From Microbacteriaceae bacterium (lineage in GTDB: Bacteria; Actinomycetota; Actinomycetes; Actinomycetales; Microbacteriaceae): a stretch of 64,000 bases of DNA. Of this stretch, positions 54,651-62,950 are shown in pieces (position 1 is the stretch's first letter; the number at the start of each line of letters is the position of its first letter). A model generated the notes under the pieces. It saw only the letters and a list, made by a program, of their open reading frames with translations, was not told the origin of the DNA and ran no database searches. The stretch is from positions 1-64,000 of the forward strand of contig WQZN01000004.1 of NCBI GenBank assembly GCA_009780695.1. The letters run 5' to 3'. The translations under genes were made by a program, and so were the position numbers.

Positions 54651-56219
54651 ATGTCCGAACAGGGGTTCGCGACCGTCAATCTGGCGGCGATCCTGGCAGA
54701 GACCGCGAAGCGGTCCCCCGAGCGCACGGCGCTGATCTTCGGCGACGACCACATCGGCTACGGCCGGCTGTGGGACGAGACGCGGGCCTATGCGGGGGCC
54801 CTGCGCGACCTCGGCATCGGCCGCGGCGACCGCGTCGCGATGCTGCTGCCGAACGTGCCCGACTTCCCGCGCGTGTACTTCGCGATCCTCAGCCTGGGCG
54901 CGGTCGCGGTGCCCGTCCACGCGCTGCTGAAGGGTGAGGAGATCGCGTACGTCCTGAACGACTCGGGCGCGAAGGCGATGGTCGTCGCGGCGCCCCTGCT
55001 CGCCGAAGGCGCCAAGGGCGCGGCCCTCGCCGGCGTGCCGCTGCTGTCGACGCTGGTGCCCGACGACAAGGTCGCCGAGGCGCCGTTCCCGCGCATCGAG
55101 GACCTGGCCGCGGCATCCGTCCCCGTCGACGGCTACGAGTTCCTGCCGCCGACCGCGACCGCGACGATCCTCTACACGAGCGGTACGACAGGTCGGCCGA
55201 AGGGGGCGCAGGGCTCGCACTTCTCGCTCGTCGAGCACGTGAACACGCTGCTGCTCGGCGCGATCGACGTCCGCGAGGACGACGTGGTGCTCGGCTGCCT
55301 GCCCCTGTTCCACACCTTCGGGCAGATGTGCGTGATGAACGTCGCGTTCCGCCGCGGGGCGTGCGTGGTGCTCGTGCCGAAGTTCGACGGCGCGACCGCG
55401 CTCGCGCTGCTCAACCGGCACGGCTGCACGATCATGACGGGCGTGCCGACGATGTACATCGCCCTGCTCGAGGCCGCCGCGGCGACCCCCGAGCGGCCGC
55501 CGCTGCGGTTCGGGCTCTCGGGCGGCGCGGCGATCCCGGTGGCGGTGATCGGGCGGATGTCCGAGGAGTTCGGCATCGCCGTGCACGAGGGCTACGGGCT
55601 CACCGAGACCTCCCCGGTCGCGACCTTCAACCACTACGGCCGCTCGACCCGGCCCGGCACCGTCGGCCAGCCGATCTGGGGAACCGACGTCGTGATCGCC
55701 GATGCCGAGACCGACGACGCGATCGTCGTGCTGCCGCGCGGCGAGCTGGGCGAGATCTGCGTGCGCGGGCACAACGTGTTCCAGGGCTATCTGAACCGGC
55801 CGGATGCCGACGCCGAGGCCGTCGTCGACGGCTGGTTCCGCACGGGCGACCTCGGCACGATGTCCGACGACGACTACGTCACGATCGTCGACCGGAAGAA
55901 GGACATGATCGTGCGCAACGGCTACAACGTGTACCCGCGTGAGGTCGAGGAGGTGCTCGCCCGGCACGACGCCGTCAGCAGCTGCGCCGTATACGGCGTG
56001 CCCGACCCCGTGCACCAGCAGGAGATCGTGGCCGCCGTGACGCTGATGCCCGGGGCATCCGCCGACCCGGCCGAGCTCATCGAGTTCGTGAAGGAGAAGG
56101 TCGCGGCCTACAAGTACCCGCGGCACCTCGAGATCGTGGAGGCCCTCCCACTGGGGCCGTCCGGAAAGGTCCTGAAGCGCGAACTCGTATCGCGCTGGGT
56201 CGATTCACGCCACGATTGA
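54651..56219 (+). CDS. long-chain fatty-acid (acyl)-CoA ligase
   Basis: 522-residue ANL-superfamily adenylate-forming enzyme. The P-loop-like motif is ILYTSGTTGRPKGAQGSH near residue 175, then GYGLTETSPVATFN, GWFRTGDLGTMSDDDY and DRKKDMIVRNGYNVYP. The C-terminal catalytic Lys lies in GPSGKVLKREL. It activates fatty or related acids as CoA thioesters and probably feeds the neighbouring dehydrogenase. ATG preceded by GAGAGGAA. Confidence 0.92.
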   Translation: MSEQGFATVNLAAILAETAKRSPERTALIFGDDHIGYGRLWDETRAYAGALRDLGIGRGDRVAMLLPNVPDFPRVYFAILSLGAVAVPVHALLKGEEIAYVLNDSGAKAMVVAAPLLAEGAKGAALAGVPLLSTLVPDDKVAEAPFPRIEDLAAASVPVDGYEFLPPTATATILYTSGTTGRPKGAQGSHFSLVEHVNTLLLGAIDVREDDVVLGCLPLFHTFGQMCVMNVAFRRGACVVLVPKFDGATALALLNRHGCTIMTGVPTMYIALLEAAAATPERPPLRFGLSGGAAIPVAVIGRMSEEFGIAVHEGYGLTETSPVATFNHYGRSTRPGTVGQPIWGTDVVIADAETDDAIVVLPRGELGEICVRGHNVFQGYLNRPDADAEAVVDGWFRTGDLGTMSDDDYVTIVDRKKDMIVRNGYNVYPREVEEVLARHDAVSSCAVYGVPDPVHQQEIVAAVTLMPGASADPAELIEFVKEKVAAYKYPRHLEIVEALPLGPSGKVLKRELVSRWVDSRHD

Positions 56220-56222
56220 GCC

Positions 56223-56963
56223 ATGCCGTTCACCGCGTACCTGTCCGAGTTCGTCGGCACGGCGATGATGCTTCTGCTCGGGCTCGGCGTGAGCGCCAAC
56301 AACGAGCTGCGGAAGTCGAAGGGGCACGGCGCGGGCTGGACCCTCATCAGCCTCGGCTGGGGCATCGCGGTGTTCCTGGGGGTGACGGTCGCGACGCACT
56401 CGGGCGCGAACTTGAACCCGGCGGTGACGCTCGGCATCGTGGCGTCCGGTGCGAAGGAGTTCGCGGCGGGCGTGCCGGTCACCCTCGGCAATGTGCTCGG
56501 CTACATCGTCGCGCAGCTGCTCGGCGCGGCCGTCGGGGCCCTCGCCGTCTGGCTCGTCTACAAGCAGCAGTTCGACGACCACCCCGTCGCGGAGGAGAAG
56601 CTGTCGGTGTTCGCGACCGGGCCCGCGATCCGCGGCTGGGTGTGGAACGGGCTGTGCGAGTCGGCGGGCACGTTCGTGCTCGTCTTCGTGGCTCTGGCGT
56701 TCGGCGAGCACGGGCCGTCGGTCGGCCTGTCATCCCTCGGCGCCCTCCCCATCGCCTTCCTCATCATCGGGCTCGTCGCCTCGCTCGGCGGCCCCACGGG
56801 CACCGCGCTCAACCCCGCGCGCGATCTCATGCCGCGCATCGTGCACGCGCTCGTGCCGATCAAGGGCAAGGGCGGGTCTAACTGGGGCTATGCCTGGGTG
56901 CCGGTCGTCGCACCGATCGTCGGCGGTGTGCTGGGCGGCCTGGCTGCGGGCCCGCTGCTCTGA
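56223..56963 (+). CDS. glpF: glycerol uptake facilitator (aquaglyceroporin, MIP family)
   Basis: 246-residue channel with six membrane helices and two half-helices. The two selectivity motifs are NLNPAVT and ALNPARDL. The Asp after the second NPAR is the mark of glycerol-conducting channels rather than water channels. The gene starts 3 bases after the ligase stop, so co-transcription is likely. A hairpin of the palindromic repeat family follows. Confidence 0.9.
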   Translation: MPFTAYLSEFVGTAMMLLLGLGVSANNELRKSKGHGAGWTLISLGWGIAVFLGVTVATHSGANLNPAVTLGIVASGAKEFAAGVPVTLGNVLGYIVAQLLGAAVGALAVWLVYKQQFDDHPVAEEKLSVFATGPAIRGWVWNGLCESAGTFVLVFVALAFGEHGPSVGLSSLGALPIAFLIIGLVASLGGPTGTALNPARDLMPRIVHALVPIKGKGGSNWGYAWVPVVAPIVGGVLGGLAAGPLL

Positions 56964-56982
56964 CACCGGGACCTCGCTGCCG

Positions 56983-57050
56983 GGCACATTTTCTGCTATG
57001 GGGCATATCCCGGCGCGGGCTGAGGTATGCCCCACAGTAGAAAAAGTGCC
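56983..57050. repeat. palindromic repeat family, member 3
   Basis: The right arm (57026-57050) shares 25 exact bases with members 1 and 2, and the left arm has about four changes. It is placed after a plus-strand gene, as are the others. Confidence 0.8.
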
Positions 57051-57073
57051 GCACGAGCGGCGAGACTGCCGAG

Positions 57074-57406
57074 GTGACGGAATCAGAGACCGCTGTCCGC
57101 GATGCGGGCGGCCGCTATGTGATCAGGCTGGGCGAGGCGGATGCCGGTTTCGTCGAGTACTTCGACGACGACGCGCACCGCGTGTTCCTGCACACCGAGG
57201 TCGACCCGGAGTTCGGCGGGCGGGGGCTCGCCGGCATCCTCGTCCGCTCCGCGCTCGACGACGTGCGCGCGACGGGCCGCCGCATCGTCAACTTCTGCCC
57301 CTACATCACCGCGTTCGTGCAGAAGAACGACGACTGGAACGACCTGATCGACCGGCCGACGCCCGCCGTTCTCGACGCACTGCGGCACCGCATGGGTGAG
57401 GCGTAG
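57074..57406 (+). CDS. GNAT-family N-acetyltransferase (short, YjdJ-like)
   Basis: 110-residue protein of the shortened GNAT type. The acetyl-CoA loop is FGGRGLAGILVRSALDDVR, with EVDPEFGGRG, and the conserved C-terminal stretch is IVNFCPYITAFVQKND, where the Cys-Pro-Tyr motif is typical of the YjdJ group. The acceptor is unknown. GTG start. Confidence 0.88.
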   Translation: MTESETAVRDAGGRYVIRLGEADAGFVEYFDDDAHRVFLHTEVDPEFGGRGLAGILVRSALDDVRATGRRIVNFCPYITAFVQKNDDWNDLIDRPTPAVLDALRHRMGEA

Positions 57407-57449
57407 CGAGCCGCGGATCGCGGGCGGGCGGGATGCCGGGCGCGGCCAG

Positions 57450-57455
57450 TACCCT
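57450..57455 (+). promoter_or_regulatory. leaderless -10 box TACCCT
   Basis: TACCCT ends 6 bases before GTG 57462; the same hexamer and gap as at 4606. Confidence 0.55.
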
Positions 57456-57461
57456 TGACGC

Positions 57462-58727
57462 GTGAGCACCAGCGCGCCCGCCACCCTGACCGACCACCTC
57501 GCCGCATTCCGGTCGGCGTACGACGAGCTGAAGGCCCAGGGCCTGAAGCTCGATCTGACGCGCGGCAAGCCCGCCGCCGACCAGCTGGCGCTGTCCGATG
57601 CGCTGCTGACGCTGCCCGGCGAGGGCGTCTTCACGGATGCCGCGGGCACCGACCTGCGCAACTACGGGGGCACCGCCGGCCTGCCCGAGCTGCGCGCGCT
57701 GCTCTCCGACGCGCTGCGCGTTCCGGTGCCGCAGCTGCTCGCCCTCGGCAACGCATCGCTCACGCTCATGCACGACGTCATCGCCTTCGCCATGCTGCAC
57801 GGCGTGCCCGGCTCGGAGCGCGCGTGGGGCCGTGAGGAGACGATCTCGTTCCTCTGCCCGGTGCCCGGCTACGACCGGCACTTCTCGATCACCGAGGCCA
57901 TGGGCATCCGCATGATCCCCGTCCCCATGAACGACGACGGGCCGGACATTCCCTCGGTCAAGGCCGCCCTCGCGACCGACCCGACCATCAAGGGCATCTG
58001 GTGCGTGCCCGTCTATTCGAACCCGACGGGTGCCGTCTATTCGGAAGAGGTCGCACGCGAGCTCGTCTCGCTCGCCGCGGCCGACGACTTCCGCATCATG
58101 CTCGACAACGCCTATGTCGTGCACCACCTCACCGACTGGCGCCCCGAGGCCGTCGACTGGCTCGCGCTCGCCGACGAGGCCGGCAACCCCGACCGCGTCT
58201 TCGTCTTCGCGTCGACGTCGAAGATCACCTACCCGGGCGCGGGCGTCGCCTTCTTCGGCTCGTCGCCGGCCAATGTGCAGTGGTTCCAGAAGTGGGCCGC
58301 GTTCCAGTCGATCGGGCCCGACAAGATCAATCAGCTGCGCCACGTCGCGCTGCTGCAGGATGCCGCGGGCCTCGCCGCCCACATGCAGAAGCACGCCGAC
58401 CTCATCGCCCCCAAGTTCGCGGCCGTGCAGGAGGTGTTCGGGCGCCGTCTCGCGCCGTTCGGCGTGGGCGAGTGGTCCGACCCGAAGGGCGGCTACTTCG
58501 TGACCCTCACGGTGTCGCCGGGCGTCGCCAAGCGCGCGATCCAGCTCGCCGCCGAGGCTGGCGTCGCGATCACGCCCGCGGGCTCGACCCACCCGTACCT
58601 GTCCGACGACGAGGACGCGACGATCCGCATCGCCCCGACCTTCCCGACGCTCGCCGACCTCAACGCCGGCCTCGAGGGCTTCTGCACGGCGCTGCTGCTC
58701 GCCGAGGCCGAGCGCGCGACGGTCTAG
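57462..58727 (+). CDS. class I aminotransferase (PF12897-type aspartate aminotransferase)
   Basis: 421-residue PLP enzyme. The N-terminal LDLTRGKPAADQLALSD and RNYGGTAGLPELRALL are typical of the actinobacterial class with a short substrate lid. YSNPTGAVYS and the PLP-binding Lys in STSKITYPGAG follow. Aspartate or alanine is the likely amino donor. It stands alone between repeats on both sides. Confidence 0.9.
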   Translation: MSTSAPATLTDHLAAFRSAYDELKAQGLKLDLTRGKPAADQLALSDALLTLPGEGVFTDAAGTDLRNYGGTAGLPELRALLSDALRVPVPQLLALGNASLTLMHDVIAFAMLHGVPGSERAWGREETISFLCPVPGYDRHFSITEAMGIRMIPVPMNDDGPDIPSVKAALATDPTIKGIWCVPVYSNPTGAVYSEEVARELVSLAAADDFRIMLDNAYVVHHLTDWRPEAVDWLALADEAGNPDRVFVFASTSKITYPGAGVAFFGSSPANVQWFQKWAAFQSIGPDKINQLRHVALLQDAAGLAAHMQKHADLIAPKFAAVQEVFGRRLAPFGVGEWSDPKGGYFVTLTVSPGVAKRAIQLAAEAGVAITPAGSTHPYLSDDEDATIRIAPTFPTLADLNAGLEGFCTALLLAEAERATV

Positions 58728-58750
58728 CCCCCATTCGCTGCGCTCAGCCG

Positions 58751-58808
58751 GCCGACGGGCCGTCCGCTGGTCGACTGAGGCCGACGGGCCGTCCGCTGGT
58801 CGACTGAG
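58751..58808 (+). repeat. 29-bp tandem repeat, two units
   Basis: Two identical units of 29 bases start at 58751 and 58780, beginning GCCGACGGGCCGTCCGCTGG. They precede the 31-bp dispersed repeat and resemble, in reverse complement, the repeat at 44311. Confidence 0.88.
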
Positions 58809-58829
58809 GCCGCCAGGCCGAATGGAGAC
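58799..58829 (-). repeat. 31-bp dispersed repeat, copy 2
   Basis: Exact reverse complement of 44291-44321. Confidence 0.85.
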
Positions 58830-58851
58830 CGAGGCGGTCGAAACGATTCGG

Positions 58852-58857
58852 TAGCGT
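58852..58857 (+). promoter_or_regulatory. leaderless -10 box TAGCGT
   Basis: TAGCGT ends 7 bases before GTG 58865, with no Shine-Dalgarno sequence. Confidence 0.5.
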
Positions 58858-58864
58858 TGGGGGC

Positions 58865-59674
58865 GTGAGTGCCCCTGTGCTTTCTGCTGTCGGTGTCGAC
58901 TTCGTGCGCGACGGTCGTCCGATCCTCGACAAGGTCGATCTGACGGTCGAGCGCGGCGAGCACTGGGCCCTCATCGGTGCCAACGGCGCGGGCAAGTCGA
59001 CCCTGCTGTCGATGCTCGGCGCGGCGCAGCACCCCACGCGCGGCACCGTCGAGGTGCTCGGGCGGCGACTCGGCCGCGTCGATCTGCGCGAGCTGCGCAG
59101 CCTCATCGGCCACGTGAACCCGCGGCACTCGCTCATGAACCCGCTGACGGCGCGCGAGGTCGTACTGACCGGCGGCACGGGCGGCAGCGAGCTGCCGATG
59201 CGCTGGCGGCCGCAGGATGCCGAGATCGAGCGCGCCGACTACCTGCTGGGGCTGCTCGGCATGGGCTCGCTCGCCGAGGCGCGCTGGCCGAACCTGTCCC
59301 AGGGCGAGCGCGGCCGCACCCTGATCGCCCGCGCCCTGCAGGCCGACCCGCACGTGCTGCTGCTGGACGAGCCGTCGACGGGCCTCGACATCGCCGCGCG
59401 CGAGCTGCTGCTCGACCGGCTCGACCAGCTGCGCGAGCAGCACCCCGATCTGGCATCCGTGCTCGTCACCCATCACCTCGAAGAGCTGCCGGCCACGACC
59501 ACGCACGCGATGCTCCTTGCCGACGGCAGGGTGATCGCCGCCGGACCAGCCGACGAGGTGCTGACGAGCGAGCGCGTGTCGGATGCCTTGAGCTATCCAC
59601 TCGAGATCAGCCGGCACGACGGCCGCTGGGCTGTGCGCACCCGGCGCGGCGGCAATATTCCGGGTCGGGCATAG
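58865..59674 (+). CDS. ABC transporter ATP-binding protein
   Basis: 269-residue ATPase. Walker A is GANGAGKSTLL near residue 42, the signature is LSQGERGRTLIARAL and Walker B is HVLLLDEPSTG, with a final His in THHLEELPATTTH. This is the stand-alone (YlmA/ModF-like) type, and no permease gene is adjacent. It may serve a transporter encoded elsewhere. The C-terminal 25 residues are Arg/Gly-rich. Confidence 0.9.
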   Translation: MSAPVLSAVGVDFVRDGRPILDKVDLTVERGEHWALIGANGAGKSTLLSMLGAAQHPTRGTVEVLGRRLGRVDLRELRSLIGHVNPRHSLMNPLTAREVVLTGGTGGSELPMRWRPQDAEIERADYLLGLLGMGSLAEARWPNLSQGERGRTLIARALQADPHVLLLDEPSTGLDIAARELLLDRLDQLREQHPDLASVLVTHHLEELPATTTHAMLLADGRVIAAGPADEVLTSERVSDALSYPLEISRHDGRWAVRTRRGGNIPGRA

Positions 59675-59677
59675 ATC

Positions 59678-61066
59678 GTGGCGAGCTCGTCCTTCAACCG
59701 CCCGCTCGCGCTGCTCGTCGCGGCGACGGCGTTCATGGAATTCCTCGACGGCACGGTGATCCAGACTGCGGCGCCGGTGATGGCCCGCGACTTCGGGGTG
59801 CGTGCGGCCGACCTGAATGTGGCGATGACCGTGTATCTGCTGGCGCTCGCGGTGTGCATTCCCGCCACGGGATGGCTCGCCGACCGCTTCGGCATGCGCC
59901 GCGTCTACATCCTCGCGATCGTCGTGTTCACGGCGGCATCCGTGCTCTGCGCTTTCTCGCCCGACCTGTTCTGGCTCTGCGTCTTCCGCGTGCTGCAGGG
60001 CGTCGGCGGCGCGATGATGGTGCCGGTCGGGCGCCTGGCCGTGCTGCGCTCGGTCGAGCCGCGCGACCTGCTCGACGCGATGGCGTACCTGACCTGGCCG
60101 GCCCTGCTGGCGCCGGTGATCGCCCCGGTCGTCGGCGGCGTGATCACCGACACGATCGGCTGGCCGTGGATCTTCCTGATCAACCTGCCGATCGGCGTCG
60201 CCGCGCTCATCGCGGCCTTCGTGCTCGTGCGCGGCGACGACCAGCCGCGGCCCGTGCCGCTCGACTGGTCGGGCCTCGTCTACATCGCCGTCGCGCTGGC
60301 GGCGCTCGTGCTCGCGGGCGAGCTCGTCGGTGAGACCCCGACGAACTGGGTCGTCGTCACGATCGCCCTGGTCGCGACCGTCGGCATCGGGGCGCTCGCG
60401 TGGCGGCGGCTGCGGAGCGCGCGGCATCCCGCGCTCGACCTCGCCGGCCTGCGGCTCGGCACATTCCGCGTCGGGAATGTGGGCGGCGGCGTCTACCGGC
60501 TCATGATCGGCGCCGTGCCGTTCCTCGTCACGCTGCTGTTCCAGGCCGGCTTCGGCTGGTCGGCCGCGCGCGCCGGCCTGATCGTCATCGCGCTGTTCGT
60601 TGGCAACATCGGCATCAAGCCCGTGACCACTCCGCTCATCAAACGGCTCGGGTTCCGCACGGTGCTCGTCTGGTCGAACCTGCTCGGCGCTGTCATCCTG
60701 CTCGGCCTCGTCTTCGTCACGCCCACGACGCCGATCGCGATCACGGTCGCGCTGCTCGTGGTGAGCGGGGCGCTGCGGTCGATCGGCTTCAGCGGCTACA
60801 ACACGATCCAGTTCGTGGATGTCACGCCCGAGCTCAAGAACGGCGCCAACACCCTCGCCTCAACGATGCAGCAGCTCGCGGCCGGCCTCGGCATCGCGGT
60901 CGCGGCGCTGCTCGTGCGCCTCGGCACCGGGCTCTCGGGGTATGCGGCGCACGATGTCCAGCTCGGCTACCGCTGGGCCTTCGTCGGTGCGGCCGCGCTG
61001 CTGCTCATCCCGCTCGTCGAGGCGATGCGGATGCCGCGCGCGGCGGGCCTGGCCGCGACCCGCTGA
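59678..61066 (+). CDS. MFS drug exporter (DHA2 family)
   Basis: 462-residue transporter with about 14 helices. Start of the fold: MEFLDGTVIQTAAPVMARDFG, then GWLADRFGMRRVYILAIVVFTAAS (motif A), RVLQGVGGAMMVPVGRL and DTIGWPWIFLINLPIGVAALI. These are the hallmarks of EmrB/QacA-like exporters. The GTG start is 3 bases after the ABC ATPase stop, so the two are co-transcribed, but they need not work together. Confidence 0.9.
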   Translation: MASSSFNRPLALLVAATAFMEFLDGTVIQTAAPVMARDFGVRAADLNVAMTVYLLALAVCIPATGWLADRFGMRRVYILAIVVFTAASVLCAFSPDLFWLCVFRVLQGVGGAMMVPVGRLAVLRSVEPRDLLDAMAYLTWPALLAPVIAPVVGGVITDTIGWPWIFLINLPIGVAALIAAFVLVRGDDQPRPVPLDWSGLVYIAVALAALVLAGELVGETPTNWVVVTIALVATVGIGALAWRRLRSARHPALDLAGLRLGTFRVGNVGGGVYRLMIGAVPFLVTLLFQAGFGWSAARAGLIVIALFVGNIGIKPVTTPLIKRLGFRTVLVWSNLLGAVILLGLVFVTPTTPIAITVALLVVSGALRSIGFSGYNTIQFVDVTPELKNGANTLASTMQQLAAGLGIAVAALLVRLGTGLSGYAAHDVQLGYRWAFVGAAALLLIPLVEAMRMPRAAGLAATR

Positions 61067-61139
61067 CCCCGCCCCGCCGGCCCCGGCCCCCCGGCCTCGT
61101 CCCGCCGGCCCCGTCCCGGCCCCTCCGACGGAATGCACG

Positions 61140-61208
61140 CGAGGTGTGAGTTCGGGCTGCGACTTCGCCGGTTCGACAGCCCGACGGCACCCGAGGTGTG
61201 AGTACGGG
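61140..61208 (+). repeat. pair of 17-base direct repeats
   Basis: CGAGGTGTGAGTTCGGG (61140-61156) and CGAGGTGTGAGTACGGG (61192-61208) differ by one base and lie in the 207-base gap between convergent genes. No gene is seen here; the first part of the gap (61067-61130) is a run of C/G-rich low-complexity sequence. Confidence 0.7.
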
Positions 61209-61273
61209 TCGCCGGCTCTCGCGGGCAGAGCCGGGCAGGGCAGGGCAGGGGAGAGCTGGCGGCTCGAGGAGGC

Positions 61274-61642
61274 CTAGGCCAGCGTGCCGAGGAAGATGCC
61301 CAGCACCGCCGCCGCCAGGGCGAGCACGAGCATGCCGGCGCCGTTGAGGAACGCCGCGACCCAGCGGCGCTGCTGCATGAGGCGCACGGTGTCGATCATC
61401 GCGGTCGAGAAGGTCGTGTAGCCGCCGCAGAAGCCCGTGCCGAGCAGGACGCGCAGGTCGGTCGACTCGATGCCGACCATGACGAGCCCCGTCATGACGC
61501 CGAGCAGCAGCGAGCCCGACACGTTGATCACGAGTGTGCCCATGGGCACCAGGCTCGCCCACTTCGAGCGGATGAAGCCGTCGAGCACGAAGCGCGCCAC
61601 GGCGCCGGTGCCGCCGAGCAGGGCGACGTAGAGGGCGATCAC
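61274..61642 (-). CDS. crcB: fluoride channel CrcB, first paralogue
   Basis: 122-residue Fluc-type fluoride exporter with four helices. Signature residues: GGTGAVARFVLDGF, GTLVINVSGSLLLG with the pore Asn, and GTGFCGGYTTFSTAM with the TTFS motif that lines the pore. Two unlike Fluc subunits commonly form a heterodimer in Gram-positive bacteria. The start overlaps the second crcB gene by 4 bases. Confidence 0.95.
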   Translation of the reverse strand: MIALYVALLGGTGAVARFVLDGFIRSKWASLVPMGTLVINVSGSLLLGVMTGLVMVGIESTDLRVLLGTGFCGGYTTFSTAMIDTVRLMQQRRWVAAFLNGAGMLVLALAAAVLGIFLGTLA

Positions 61643-62244
61643 TCGGGGTCTCCGTCCGGCTGCGACGGAGGGGTGCCCGTTGACGGGCGGGGGGCGCTCG
61701 CCGCGCCACCCGGCGGCCGCGTGGCGTCGGGCGTGTCGAGCGGCAGGTCGAGCGGCCGCCCGATCGGCGGCAGGGCGGTGGCATCCGTCGCCGAACGCGG
61801 CTGCGGCACCGGGAACAGGTTCGCCGACACCCAGATGCCGAGCGCGGTCGCCGCGACGCCGAGCAGCAGCGAGACGATCGCGTAGCCGAAGCCCGCGACG
61901 TAGCGCGCGTGGTCGGTGAGCAGCGCGGTCTCGACCGCGAACGAGCTGTAGGTCGTGAAGCCGCCCATGAACCCCGTGCCGAGGAACAGGCGGGCGCCCT
62001 GGCGCCAGCCGGCATCCGGCCCGCGACGCAGCAGCGCCTCGAGCAGCACGCCGAGCAGGAATGCGCCGACGAGGTTGACGAAGAAGGTCGGCAGCGGCAG
62101 ACCGTCGGGCGACGGCAGGGCGAGGCTCAGCAGGTAGCGCGCGAGCGTGCCGATCGCGCCGCCGACGAAGACGAGCAGCACGGGCAGGGGGCGCAGGTGC
62201 AGGGGCGGCAGCGGTGCGACATCGCCCCGCGAGGGCTCAGGCAT
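61639..62244 (-). CDS. crcB: fluoride channel CrcB, second paralogue with tail
   Basis: 201-residue Fluc subunit. Core motifs: VGGAIGTLARYLLSLA, FFVNLVGAFLLG and GTGFMGGFTTYSSFAVE. The family is normally near 120-130 residues; here a Pro/Ala/Asp-rich C-terminal tail of about 60 residues is added, presumably disordered and cytoplasmic. The gene overlaps the universal stress gene by 8 bases, and all three form one operon behind a fluoride riboswitch. Confidence 0.93.
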   Translation of the reverse strand: MPEPSRGDVAPLPPLHLRPLPVLLVFVGGAIGTLARYLLSLALPSPDGLPLPTFFVNLVGAFLLGVLLEALLRRGPDAGWRQGARLFLGTGFMGGFTTYSSFAVETALLTDHARYVAGFGYAIVSLLLGVAATALGIWVSANLFPVPQPRSATDATALPPIGRPLDLPLDTPDATRPPGGAASAPRPSTGTPPSQPDGDPE

Positions 62245-62827
62245 GGCCCTCGCCGAACAGGATGTCTTCGGGCGAGGGGATGTCCGTGGCATCCGCCGCC
62301 CTGTGGCCCGGCTCGTGCTCGTCGCTCGCACCCGGCACGGGCACGCGGTCGTGCAACGGCACGACGAGCACGGGCACCGGCTGGCGACGCGCGAGCCGCG
62401 ACGAGACGGGCCCCGAGATCAGCAGGCTGAGCGAGGCGCGCACGCCGGGGCGCCGCGTGCCGACGACGATCAGCCGGGCGTCGTGGTCGACGGCGAAGCG
62501 CGCGATCGCGGTGGCGGGGTCGCCCGCGAGGGTGTGGAAGGCGAGCGACACGCCCGCCTCGGCGGCGCGCGCGACGACATGGGCGGTGAGGGGCGAGCCC
62601 GCGACCTGGTCGACGCCCGCGGCCGAGTTCATCGCGTTCGACGCGACGGGCGCGGTGATCACGGTGCCGTCGGGCGCCTCGCCGATCGGCACGCGGCTCT
62701 CGTCGACGTAGACGCACGCGAGGGGCTTGCCGAGGTCGCGCGCGATCGCGACGGCCTCGTCGAGGACCCGATCGGATGTCGAGACCGCGATCCCCACCAC
62801 GACGGGACCCTGTCGAACCACGCTCAT
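62237..62827 (-). CDS. universal stress protein family protein
   Basis: 196-residue UspA-fold protein. Recognised by VVVGIAVSTSDRVLDEAVAIA, KPLACVYVDESRVP and DARLIVVGTRRPGVR, but the ATP-loop glycines (GTRRPG...ISGPVS) do not fit the usual spacing, so nucleotide binding is uncertain. A C-terminal acidic extension reaches SPEDILFGEGHA. It is the first gene of the fluoride operon. ATG 62827 starts the fold. Confidence 0.85.
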   Translation of the reverse strand: MSVVRQGPVVVGIAVSTSDRVLDEAVAIARDLGKPLACVYVDESRVPIGEAPDGTVITAPVASNAMNSAAGVDQVAGSPLTAHVVARAAEAGVSLAFHTLAGDPATAIARFAVDHDARLIVVGTRRPGVRASLSLLISGPVSSRLARRQPVPVLVVPLHDRVPVPGASDEHEPGHRAADATDIPSPEDILFGEGHA

Positions 62828-62863
62828 CACGCACCTGCCCTCGCGCACGGACCAGCACTCATC

Positions 62864-62925
62864 GGCCAGGAACCATCAGCCAGGCAGGCGGTTCGAGTCA
62901 GCCGACTCCGGCGGGATCCATCGCC
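62864..62925 (-). promoter_or_regulatory. fluoride riboswitch (crcB motif)
   Basis: Reading 5' to 3' on the minus strand, GGCGATGGATCCCGCC is followed by an optional hairpin, then GAACCGCC and GGCTGATGGTTCCTGG. These are the conserved parts of the crcB aptamer. The GGATCC loop can pair with GGTTCC downstream (one mismatch) to give the pseudoknot. It lies 36 bases before the universal stress gene, the first of three genes that include two crcB channels. Confidence 0.82.
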
Positions 62926-62950
62926 AATCGGATCCTAGCGAGCGGAACGC

